Source: Centrapalus pauciflorus
Lineage: Eukaryota; Streptophyta; Magnoliopsida; Asterales; Asteraceae
DNA length: 64,000 bases
NCBI GenBank assembly: GCA_020465985.1
Contig: JAANYP010000185.1
Span: forward strand, 212,958 to 276,957
Direction: 5' to 3'
Part shown: positions 10,449 through 20,963 of the stretch, piece by piece
Layout: each line of letters begins with the position of its first letter
Position numbering within the stretch: position 1 is the first letter of the stretch
Program-made: the position numbers and the translations under genes
The notes under the pieces: generated by a model
Seen by the model: only the letters and a program-made list of their open reading frames with translations
Databases searched by the model: none
Told to the model about the DNA's origin: nothing

Positions 10449-11096
10449 TCAGGTTGGAACTTTTTTAGTTAACTCTTTCTTAAATTTTGAAATTTTGTCT
10501 TGAAGAGTTTTAATTTCCTCAGTGTTCTTCAACAAAGAAGTTTCATTACTTTGATTTGTTTTTAAAATATCTATCTTTAGCTCACTTATCTTTTTAGATA
10601 AACAAAGATTACTTGAGAAAAGATGTTTAACTTTTTCAACATTCAAATGATTTTAACATTGAGAATCCTCCAAGTTTTTCATCAATTCAGATATTTGACG
10701 ATTAAGCTCTTATTTTTCAGAGATGAAAACCTTCTCTTTCTTTTCAAATTCATCAATCTTTAATTTCAAGATATTAACTTCGGATATGGCTTGAGTCTTT
10801 TCAGAACTCGTTTGTGTCAGAAGAAAATTAGACTTACTAAGTTTAACAGTTAATTTAGCTTTATCTTTAATTAACTCAAAAATTAGATTACAGTGAGTTG
10901 AACTGTTCTGAAAAATTTGATTCTGTTTTAACAACTCAGAGTTTTTCTCAGTCAAATATATAACACTTTTGTTCGCATGAGAGTTTTCTTCATTCAGCTG
11001 CATCAATACATCAAAATTATTCTTGAGCTTCTTCTCAGCATCTTCTGCTCTTGTAGTTAAGGCTTTATATACAACGAGAGTCACATTTGAAGCCAT
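10449..11096 (-). pseudogene. copia gag C-terminal coiled-coil relic
   Basis: Two minus-strand segments (11096-10710 and 10646-10449) encode heptad-rich, Lys/Glu/Asn/Leu-rich sequence. Phrases such as VIYLTEKNSELLKQNQ and LLTQTSSEKTQAISEVN are typical of the long coiled coil after the zinc knuckles in SIRE-type copia gag. A stop or shift lies between the segments. The N-terminal gag domain, zinc knuckles, protease and pol are not recognisable nearby. The stretch 10032-10448 shows only scraps, including a repeated TTAGGTACC word (10088-10125). Family assignment is from recognition of sequence style, not alignment. Confidence 0.55.
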
Positions 11097-11343
11097 ACTG
11101 TCTGCACAAGAAATTTGACGTGTTAAAATTAAACGATTAAACTCAAATTCAAATTCAAAGTTTTAAATTGAGCTCTGAACGTCAAGAATTGACCTGCACA
11201 AGCAAAATTCAAAGTTAGAATGATATAACGATAAAATAATAAACTCTGAATTAAAAAAAAAAAAAAAAGCAATGCAAAATGACCTTAAAAATTGAAAGTT
11301 AAAACCTAAAAGTCAAAGTCAAACTTCATCAAAAAGGTCAAAT

Positions 11344-11402
11344 CTGGTCAACTTAAGTCAAACTAGGTCAACTTAAATGAAACTAGGTCAACTAGATTGA
11401 AT
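11344..11402. repeat. degenerate 20-bp repeat CTAGGTCAACTTAA
   Basis: Three units begin CTGGTCAACTT (11344), CTAGGTCAACTT (11363) and CTAGGTCAACT (11383), with further AAGTCAAA words on both sides. It is noncoding and next to the ACTCGAG array. Confidence 0.6.
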
Positions 11403-11539
11403 TAAGTCAAACAAAATCAAATTTAGCAATTTAGGTCAAAAAGTCAAACTCTCTTGAACGAGCCTTGAAATGATGAAATGTAACTTGAGATGAACATCAG
11501 ACGAAATAAAAAATCACAACGCGAAATGAACTTCAGAAT

Positions 11540-12330
11540 AAGAGTTTGTGGACTTCACACTCGAATTCGAGTCAATGGTACTTGAGATGATTTTTTGTGG
11601 ACTCGAAATTGGAAACTTACGGACTCGAGATATTCTTCTTCAGACTCGAGAGAACTCAAGATAAATTCCGGTTCGAACAAACTTTTCAGACTTGAGATGA
11701 AATGCTTCAAACTCGAAATGAATTCCTTTTGGATTCGAACTCGTGTATGAAGGACACGAGAAAGCGTTGAAAAGAAGCAAGTTGTTGAACTCGAGACTGA
11801 AATGATGGACACGAATTGGTTTGCGAATAACTCGTACTGGACTCGAGAACTCGAGACACATTCAAGCTCGACTAAGTTGGACTGGAGTTCGAATAAGTTT
11901 CAATTGAATTCGAGTGACCAAGACGCGAGTTCGAGTCTTAAGAATGCGAAGTCAACTCGGTATGAATTATTCCGAGATACTTTGTTGTATGACTCGACGT
12001 GAGAATGTTGAACTTGAGAGAGTAATATATGGACTCGAACTAGACTCTAATCAAATTCAGCAAACTCGAAATATACCAAGACAAACTCGAGATTGAATGC
12101 GGTTTGGACTTGAAAAAATTTGTCCAGACTCGAGATCAATAATATTTTCAAACTTGAGAAGCTTTAAATCACCGACCAACCACCAATTTTGACTAGTTGA
12201 CTCGATAGCACTGCATGGAACTTCAAATATCGACTCAAAATAAACAGCAGTTGAACTCGAGATGTTTTTCTGATGGACTCGAAGTGCTTACTGTAATACT
12301 TGAAATGATTATCAATTTTACTCGAGAAAT
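11540..12330. repeat. ACTCGAG motif array, left block
   Basis: About 30 occurrences of ACTCGAGAT and close variants (ACTCGAAAT, ACTTGAGAT, ATTCGAACT, ACACGAG). In the cleanest part they start at 11580, 11601, 11623, 11644, 11690, 11711, 11733 and 11754, spaced 21-22 bp or about twice that. Between motifs the sequence is nearly random. Short ORFs here (heptad-like ISSLKHFISSLKSL on the minus strand) are by-products of the 21-bp period. A second block of the same motif is at 23640-23850. Confidence 0.75.
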
Positions 12331-12699
12331 CAAAATAATGCAGAATTCAATTTAATTAGGGACGCAGAATAACAATTTAATGCAGGCTGTGAGGCTAAAT
12401 GAAGTGAATGTCATGGATGTCATGTAAAACTGCACTCACGTCAGCGTCACGTCAGCTTTGCTATTTTGATGTCATTCCGAGGGTGTGAATGTCATTCGAT
12501 TTATTTTATTTCCATTTTAAACTTAAAACAAAAATATTGAAATAAAAAATAACATTTAATTAATAATATTAAAATTAAACATAACATAAAAAACTAAAAC
12601 ATTCAATTTAAAAATTAAAACATTCAACTTAAAAAATAAGACATTAAAACTAAAAACATAACATTTTTTTTCTAATAAAAACATACTTAAAAATAAAAT
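12331..12699. other. AT-rich 3' flank of the Harbinger-type relic
   Basis: Mostly A/T with TTAAAATTAAAACATTC runs. The GC-richer patch near 12435-12470 contains ACGTCAGCGTCACGTCAGC, a short tandem word. No TIR could be matched to the other side of the pseudogene. Confidence 0.4.
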
Positions 12700-13874
12700 C
12701 TATAATCCCCATTTTTTTTTTATTTCTTCATTTTGTTTCAACGCGACTTCAAGTTGTTTTCCGGTCAAATGACTAATGTCATTGAAATAAATTCTCATGT
12801 CACGAGCTTTTTTTTCTGTCGATGACCTCTTCTTTTTTTAACATCAAATATTCGTTTAAACGATCTAGTAACCCAGCCATATTTGCTGTAATGGTTTCAA
12901 GATATTGTAAACCCGACGTATTGGTGGTACCAGAACTTGTTGCCGCTTTACCCTTACGTTTTGTCGCGTTCCTTCCAATCGGCCGTGTGGGTGGGGTAAC
13001 CTCAAATAGTCGCCATCGTTGTTAAGATTGATTCCGATATGCGCATCCAACGTCATTGTGTACTCGTTAGAGTCCGTTGTTTTTTATCGTTTAGACACAC
13101 ATTCGATAAAATTTGTCGGCTGTCGCAACACGTTGCCAAGTTGGAGAATCTTTTACCACCGACCAAACTTTGATAAACGGATCGATACGCATTTGTGTCT
13201 TTAAATATTGCAAGTGCTTTTTGTAGAATGTTGTTGAAAATTGTTTAATGACGGCGTTGGTATTCCTCCATTTTATATATAGTTGGTCTTTTGAACGGTA
13301 CTCATTTTTACCCATTTCTTGGTGGAACCGAATTCGATACCAAAAGTCCTTCATATTTTGGTCGGTACCAGTAATAGGATCTTCAGAAACATCGAGCCAA
13401 GCTCATGCCAACGTCTTCTCTTCTTGTGTGGACCAGTGTTGAGTAGGAGCCCTCGTTGTTTTTTACTTTTTTTCTTTTTTATCTTTTGTAGTCGGCTCGG
13501 GTTCGGGAAACGGTTCGACTTCCGGTTGGGTTTCCAGAACGATTTCGGGATCGTAAGGAGATTGTGTAATGGGTTGAGATTGTTGGTGAACCAATGGGGA
13601 TACGTTTGGGGTTGGGGTTGGGGATGAGAGTGGTTGGTACTCCGTAAATGGATTAATTAAATTACGAATATTCCAAAGGCATAAAGTTTAGTCAAGTAGG
13701 CGTGATGTCATACCCTCGACCGTAAACGTGTTGCGAAACACCCGCAAAATTCATAAAACCCGTTGGAGAATATATTGGTTGATCCATTTGTATGGGGATC
13801 GGACGATAACATTGATTCGTCGAGTTTGGTGTGCTTGGATTGTTCGACGAACCGGAACCAGAACCGGATGCCAT
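12700..13874 (-). pseudogene. PIF/Harbinger-type ORF1-like gene with NAM-associated C-terminus, broken
   Basis: Read leftward from MASGSGSGSS at 13874. A Ser/Pro/Gln-rich N-terminus is followed by a Myb/SANT-like trihelix segment with HWSTQEEKTLA and AWLDVSEDPITGTDQN, and then FWYRIRFHQEMGKNEYRSKD. The C-terminus carries RPIGRNATKRKGKA and ends with LTGKQLEVALKQNEEIKKKW before the stop at 12700-12702. This order matches plant proteins annotated as NAM-associated or 'glutathione S-transferase T3-like', related to ORF1 of PIF/Harbinger transposons. A TATATAC about 45 bases upstream suits the start. It is dead: in-frame stops near 13692, near 13470 and in the SANT segment, and frame changes near 13690 and about 13060. 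No transposase or TIR was seen. Confidence 0.65.
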
Positions 13875-13993
13875 CTGAGAGATAAGGGTGTTTGAGGATT
13901 TTTTTTTTGAGTATATAAGAGGTTTGTGTTTCATTGTGATATTTTAAAAAAATATATGTGTATATATAGAGAATGAAAAGTGATTGTTTGATA

Positions 13994-13997
<4 letters not shown>

Positions 13998-14052
<55 letters not shown>
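13998..14052. repeat. (TA)n microsatellite
   Basis: Uninterrupted TA dinucleotides ending just before the Helitron-like end; TA-rich sites are common Helitron targets. Confidence 0.9.
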
Positions 14053-14055
<3 letters not shown>

Positions 14056-14084
14056 CTAGTACAGTGCCCGCGCATAGCGGCGGC
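14056..14084 (-). mobile_element. Helitron-like 3' terminus (minus orientation)
   Basis: The minus strand ends in CTAG next to a host T (plus strand A at 14055). A GC-rich hairpin lies 6 bases inside: GCCCGCGC / GCGGCGGC with an ATA loop, 6 of 8 pairs intact. A hairpin followed by CTAG-T is the classic plant Helitron 3' end. The 5' TC end to the right was not found, so element length is unknown, and no RepHel gene is visible. Confidence 0.45.
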
Positions 14085-14324
14085 GACAACAAATGTATTT
14101 TGTTAGTAACATATTTAATCAGTAACATATTATCTTGTAGACGACATAGACGAAAAATTATGGTTGTTGAAAAACATGATTTATAGATTGGCATATTATC
14201 ATTACATTGCATAAAAACGTTAAGACTAAGACGTTAAGACTAAATTGCATAAAAACATAAGATATATATTGACTGTAGAAACATTTCCAATGTGAAGTCT
14301 TGATTAACCAAAATTCGATCTAAT

Positions 14325-14684
14325 TCACAGCCTCAACAAAGTATGAACAACTTGAAAAATATAGTCGTAAAAATAATCACAGTAGCAAGTGATATTCTTA
14401 AAATCCAAAGCAGTGACAGCATTTAAAGCCTCGACCAATGTCTTCCCCTCCACATTCCGCCTGCTCACACGATCATCTCCTAGAAAAAAAATCATAAGAT
14501 GGGTATACTAAAAAAATTAACGCGAGAAAGTTGTGAGAGAAGAGTACCGCTTTTTGATGCAGGGAGAACAAGCAGTGGTGTAGTGGAGTGGTGCTGCAGG
14601 CCTACTCAAAATCTCAACAGAAGAAAGTGTTTGTCACCTCTTCTCTGTATGATACAGTCAATAGCCACAACCAGTTTCCCAAAC
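14325..14684 (-). pseudogene. two exon-like minus-strand segments, unidentified
   Basis: Segment one starts at 14684 after a clean acceptor (TTTTGCAG) and encodes VVAIDCIIQRRGDKHFLLL, then a stop. Segment two starts at 14479 after TTTTTTTTCTAG and encodes RRNVEGKTLVEALNAVTALD followed by FKNITCYCDYFY, stopping at 14325. The second faintly resembles the RNase-H-like domain found near plant RING/IBR ubiquitin ligases, but this is a weak guess. Both lie inside the presumed Helitron, which could have captured them. Confidence 0.3.
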
Positions 14685-15097
14685 CTGCAAAATTGAATGA
14701 ACAACAGATCTTTTTTTTTCTTTTCCTTAAATAAAAAAAAATTAAAGGTAGAGAACTTTTAATTGTCAGTTAATTGACTACACATAATAGGAAGAGACAT
14801 CCAAAAAACAATAACAAAACTTTGAGTTGATGTCGTGAGTAAAATGTACAGCTTGTTAATGCATATAAATGGCAAATGAGAGGACACCAAGAACAAAAGC
14901 AAATGCCTTTTAAGAAAATTGAGAGACTGACATCGTTTATTTTCTTTTTATCATATGAAGATGAATAAAAAATTATTACAGGGAAGAAAATAAAAAGAAA
15001 AACTGACAGTTTCAGGCATGTGGTTTTCGCCCTGACCAAAACATGAGGAAAAAACCAAGAACCTTGAACTTACCATTTATGAGAAAAATCTGCTTAC

Positions 15098-16277
15098 TTT
15101 CCTCTCTCCATCCAAGGCGTCGTCAAGTGCTTGTCTTTCAACCAAAGGTAAAGGTATAGATGCATGAAAGCAATCTCGAAGTTCATGTAGAGTCTGCATA
15201 TAGCCATATACCTACTGACAACTGAGATAAATCATATATGCCTTCCAAGTCATCAATATTCAACATATGTTTATGTATATGTGGACATATTAACAGCACG
15301 TGTCTTGAAATGGTGGTTCCACTTAGTGTATATAAGCTTTCACTTCACCAGACAAATTTAAAACATTTCAGGTCATCACCCATTGGAAGTTCAAAGTTGG
15401 AAGTGACAACCCCTAGGTTGCAGTAAAATAATAACTAATATGCTCGAAAGAAAACGTTATGTTACTAAAATGTTAAGACTTTTTCCGACGGACAACTTTA
15501 CACCTAATTCAGGGGTCAAAGTTTGTGGGCTTATGTATCCCTCCAATTTAGAATATGAAATCATACTACAAACCATAGATAATGATATAAGTAGCTTGAA
15601 TTGAATTAACAAAGATATATATTGCAACAATCGGTATGAAGAGAATGTAAATCATGAATGATATTTATATGAAAATTGAAACTAAAAAATAGAAGGGATA
15701 AAAGATTAAATTGTTAAAATAGGTAAAAGGATTAACCCATAAATCCTCTTTGATCATTTCGGCAACCTGCAAATTAGAAAGATACAATTGTTCAGAGATG
15801 CATTGAAACGTTCAACGTTCGATTCAAGGAAACCAAAGTTTTAGATTTTGGATATAGTGTGTGTACTCCATCATGAATTTCATCTATGTCGTCCTTCCGT
15901 TGGGTCCCGCTGAACCAACTAAAAAAACTGTATCAAAAGATCGAAAAAATTTATAAATCAAGATGCATAAACTTGCGAAAATAAAACAGAACACTGAAAT
16001 TAAAAAAATTAGCAAATCGGACAACGCTAAACTGATGCAAGATAAAATGATAAAAACATTGGTATGGTACATAAATATGACTATTATCCAAGTCCACCAA
16101 CATCACCAAGTACACAACAGAAACTACAATTAAGAAAATAACATTAAAATGTGTAGATCAAAACTCAAAAGTTACTAACCTGTTCTCATGGGGACGCTTG
16201 TTACCAACCTTCTCATGAGCAACTCCATTTGGAAGGCCCTTCAATAAAACTACGTAACGACCGTAAGGCAAGGTCAT
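15098..16277 (-). pseudogene. five-exon gene fragment, product unknown
   Basis: Five minus-strand segments chain in frame with GT/AG borders: 16277-16180 (starts MTLPYGRYVVLLKGL), 15918-15867 (WFSGTQRKDDIDEIHDG), 15766-15737 (VAEMIKEDLW), 15412-15380 (GLSLPTLNFQW) and 15193-15098 (TLHELRDCFHASIPLPLVER...). Exon 1 ends in phase 2 and exon 2 supplies exactly the missing base; the other junctions are all phase 0. The total is 103 codons without a stop. Donors are GTTAGT, GTACAC, GTTAAT, GTGATG and GTAAGC; acceptors end TTTTAG, TGCAG, CTAG and TGCAG. The next candidate exon at 14684 stops after eight codons in this phase, so the gene is truncated or broken. I do not recognise the protein. It sits to the right of the Helitron-like end and may be captured host DNA, possibly from more than one gene. 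Confidence 0.45.
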
Positions 16278-19200
16278 AGGAGAGAGGCTTCAAGAGTGCA
16301 AACAGAATTGTTGATTCAGAGAGTTTGTGGGCGTGTTCCTTCAAGAGTCTGGGTCATGAGAAGAGATATACATTGTTTGTGTTTCTACGTGCTGTTTCTA
16401 CGTGCTGGAGGAGTGCAGACTTTTTAAATTCATATTCAAATTTCAAAAACATAAATGCAGTATTGACTTGTATTATATATATGTAATAAGAAGTTGTACT
16501 TTTTAAAATTTAAGAATTAGCTTTAAGATGGTGTACATTATGCATGAAAATTTGTTTTTAAGACCCTTGTCCTATATGCTTTATATAATAGAAAAAAAAA
16601 AAAGAGACTTCCTATTTAAAATTCACACAAAACAACAATTAAAATTCACATAAACACTTATTGTCTTATCATTGTTGACTTTTTGTCCCCAATTTTATCT
16701 TCATCATCTATTTTCAAGAAGTATGGGAAGTATGGAAGAGCTCATTAATCGTTAAATTAAGAAATAGAATGTATATGACAACCATTGCAATGTAACATGA
16801 AACATCAAATATTTCCAATAAATATCCATGAACTTTAATTTTTTCTGCAAAATCTAAGTACATAATACATTGGATTTGAAAGTTCAAGAGCTGGTATTGA
16901 AAGTTTATAACACCAACAAATTGTTTTATTGGCCTCAAAGCTCACATCATTTTCCCATATATTCTAACCTTTTGTGTATCTTTTAAACATCAGTTTTACT
17001 TCATTTCGACGAACAAAATCCCAACGTTACAAAACATCATGACAAAACCACATGAATGCCTTCCTTAATAGTTTAATTGACGATCCTAGCAAATTTTATG
17101 CCTAACTTAATAATTTTATAAAATTCCTAGCAACTTAGAAATGACCTTGTTCTTGTTTTGTTGAGTCTGAGACTCGGGAATTTGTGAGCCTTCTAAATTC
17201 TTGATCAATTGAACTTTTAAACTCCATTTATCCCCTTGAAATTTATGCACAAATCAATTAAAAGAATGTGTATTGTGTGTGTTGGCTAAGAGTTCGTACT
17301 CAACACCATGAATCAGTAGCTGCACCTCAACCTCAAAATGCGTTTATAAACCAATTGAAATTGAGTTATGTGTGTGTAAATGTACCGGAAAACAGGATAG
17401 AATAGCAGGAGCAGCAGCGTAGTCTATATATATGTGTGTTTGGATGAAAATAACAGTAGCTAAAGGACCAAGATTCTAACCATCTTACCCATTTGTTTAT
17501 TAATTCATCTCAACCCCGCCCTTGTCGTAAAGATGATAAATTATTCAGAAGTCAAAATGGCTTTTCCCTGCATGACTTTTCATCAATAGCTAGCAAGACA
17601 ATATTAAGGATTCATAAAAAAAATCCATGTCTCGTGTTGTTTCACAATAATCAGCATAGAAAGTAAAAAAGTTTAGTTCAGAGAGATAAAATTGTCATAT
17701 TTGAGATAGATTTGAAAATTGACAAACCCTTTTTTTAGGTAGGAAAAGGGGAAAAAAATTGATTAAAAAGGTGCTGAGGAGGTTTTTTAACATTTCAAAA
17801 GAGTGACTACACTAAAACCTTCAATGGGTTTTTAATTTTTGGTTTGGGTTCACACTCACCAATCAAAGTTCAACGTTGAATCCTAGAGTGACTACACTAA
17901 AACCCTTCTTTCTTTCAGTGTGTGGACCTATACCATGTATATATTTCAACAAAGTTGTGAACTTGCCTCAAATAAATTATAGCTCATTTGGTCTTCGAAG
18001 CAGCAACATGATGATGGTTTTAATAATAATTCCTAGTTGATTTGCATATAATTTTTCTAAAGACAAAGGGAAAATAAGATTGAATTCATCAATAAGATAT
18101 TGTCCTTGTATAGACATAGAACTAATATATTGGTTCCAAAAAAGCACGTGAAGAAGTCGAAACTATGCAAGAAAAAGATTCAAAACAATCTGCTGCACTT
18201 GACTTGATATTCAGCCTTAACAATCATTGCTCCTATTCAGTGGCCGACAACCAGAAAGATAATTGCTTTTTTTTAATGCAGATTATGTTTTTTTATATTT
18301 CTGTAAAGCAATTTGCAGTTTCCTACTTCATTTTATGTTAGATATGCGGCTTGCTCTTAAGAAAGATTAACACTTTTAAATTATAAAACCAAACGAACCA
18401 TCTTTCATATTCACAATTGATAGATTCCATTACATATTTAAACCCATCATTTTTCCTCATGCAGTTTTTTTTATAAAGTTTGAGTTATCAGATAATTGTT
18501 AAAGATTTCAAGAATCCATATCAATGTTGAACACTTTGGAGTTCAAAAGGTTGTCTTGTGACCATAAAAGTCAATAATGTACACACTAAACATATGTATC
18601 GTTGGCTCTTGTCAGCTCTATAGGAATGTCGTAAACGAATGATGGAACAAGCAAGACAGCATGACCCTAGTAGAAATGGAACCATCGCTTCTCAAGAATG
18701 AACTTTTTGTTCCAACTCCTGTATTGTTTCTGCAGAGCCAACTGTGACCGGAATCGAGTATACTAATGTTAAAGGTTTCTCACATTTAACATTCAAATCT
18801 TTTTGTGAAAAGTCTTTGTTCAAAATGTATGTTATACTTGAACATATTTCTAGTCTAAATACATCTCTTCACCAAAGGATCAAAAACTGATGTGTGCCTC
18901 TTTAATTTCATGTTTCTATACCATATCTTTTTTAAAATAACTTCCTCTAGGCAAATAATTAAATGTCAAAAACAGATTTGAACATGAATTGATTCCATTT
19001 CTATGCAAAATCTACATAGTATGTTCATATTATCATGTACAATTACAACTAAAATCGAAGTCAAAGAGGTTTTAGCATTACTGCAACAAAAGAACTCGCA
19101 TCTGCAATTGGTTTGATTTCAATGCAAATAAACCTCGACTCTATGTCTCAATTTTCTCATCTACTTTGGAAACCCCCCTTGAATTTAATAAACAACATCC

Positions 19201-20723
19201 ACGTTTAATAAGCTTATCAATTCATGAATGGCAACTTGAATTCTGGGCTAAAAAGATGTCTACTTATGCACCGCCTCCTCTTAGCCTTTGCACGTTATGC
19301 AGGACAGACACGAGTGAGCTGCTAGGGAACCCTAGAGATGAGCTGCAAAATAGTTACCTACAAGGTGTCCTTAATCCGTATGAAGTCCTTATATAGGGTT
19401 TTAAAAAACTCAATTGTTCAAACACACTTTTATACCTATAAATATAAAGAATTCACAGTAAATAATCACAGCATTGTCTTGCAACATAGAAATAAGTCCC
19501 TCATCTCCACCTTCATACTTCAAAAAATTTTAAGTTGATCCATTTTTTCGTTTTTATTTGTCACGACAATGGGATAAGTAAAGTGTTGTTGAGGGAAGAC
19601 AACTAAACAAGGACAATGGTCCACGGAGCTAATTTTTCTTATATTTGGGAAACAAATCAAATTGTAAATATGTGATTGAAAGTCCACTTACAAATATATC
19701 TTGATCGATCCATGCAAACTTGGTTTCCCGGTACACTGCCCAAATAACAACAAAGACTATGCAGAATGGCTAGAACAACCAAGGTAAGATAAGAAACAGC
19801 TCCAAAGAATGGTACTTTAATGAGAGATTGTGTGGCATATTTGAACTACCTTAAAATGTCAGATTGTATGAGATGATCACATGTATCCTACCCAAAGTTA
19901 GCCTCAGATCACGACTTATTTGATAAATTCTTTCGAATAACTATATAATAAATTTGTGGTCGCAAAGACAAGCACATTTCACAAGCTTTGACGCAGTTTA
20001 AGAAAGACAATTACGAAACAAGAGAGATCTATTGCACCTTGATAGCAAAGCAACTATGCAAATTTGCAAGCCTTGCATGTAGAAAACCCATCTTTCGTAG
20101 TATAACTATATTGTTCAAAATATAAAAATCTAGAAATTACAAAAAGAAAATTCACAAGGGTAAAATGGACAAATACACATATTCAGCACAAACCTTAACG
20201 CTTCCTACACAGAAGGTGACCACCAAAAGTTCAATGAACCATGCAGACATTAACTTGTAAAGAAAAACCAAGAAGCAAGAAGTGACGATGACAAATAAAA
20301 TAGCAAATTTTGTATCAACTTCAACAAACTGCTTGTACCAACAACTTTTGTGTTTGAAAGCTCCTCTGGAAAATCCTTCATGAAATAGAGACCTTATGTG
20401 TCAATCCACTATGAACAATGACAATTAGTAAAGGTCACAATCAGTAAAGGTCACAAATTTCGACAATCAGTAAAGGTCACCCAAGTATATTCAATTACAA
20501 CCTCCTAAATATCTTTATTAAAAAAGACAATATTATTTAACTGTTTAGTTTTTGTTATCATGTCTAATACATGAACCATTTATACATTTAAAACAAATGA
20601 ACAAAGAGTGATTAATTGATTACAACAAAAATTAACGTCCCATCACAAAATTGAGACAATTCCTTGATCCAAGCCAAACTTTTAATCAAAGCTATAATTA
20701 TAAGAGAACAGAACCTTAGTTGC
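16278..20723. other. AT-rich sequence, no supported gene
   Basis: No coherent frame, LTR or TIR was recognised. 17800-17900 repeats GAGTGACTACACTAAAACC twice (about 85 bp apart). 19240-19395 is GC-richer and exon-like on either strand but has no consistent splice context. 20420-20490 has the word CAGTAAAGGTCAC three times. It could be intron, promoter or Helitron filler. Confidence 0.4.
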
Positions 20724-20963
20724 TCACATAGGCGTAGATCCAGTTGATGCAGCAGGGGTATCAGCCTTTATCTGCAATAACAGAATACAAATCAGATAAA
20801 CCACACATATATTTGCAATTATAAATAAACAAAGAGTGAGAAGAATACTCATTGCAACAACATTTGTAACCACCTGGTCCGCTTTGCCACCTATTCGGTT
20901 AGAACCACTGTCCAATTTGGCAGCAGCACCAGATCTGACTACAACCATACTCACCCTATACAA
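20724..20963 (-). pseudogene. weak exon-like pair, unidentified
   Basis: A minus-strand stretch encodes VVVRSGAAAKLDSGSNRIGG, runs through intron-like sequence, and after TTGCAG encodes KADTPAASTGSTPM and a stop at 20724. GC content and codon texture stand out from the surroundings. The splice phase between the two pieces does not obviously agree, so this is tentative. Confidence 0.2.

Noticed and set aside
12822..13627. Plus-strand ORFs around 13 kb
   Set aside because: Shadows of the antisense Harbinger-type pseudogene, whose minus-strand reading carries the recognisable motifs.
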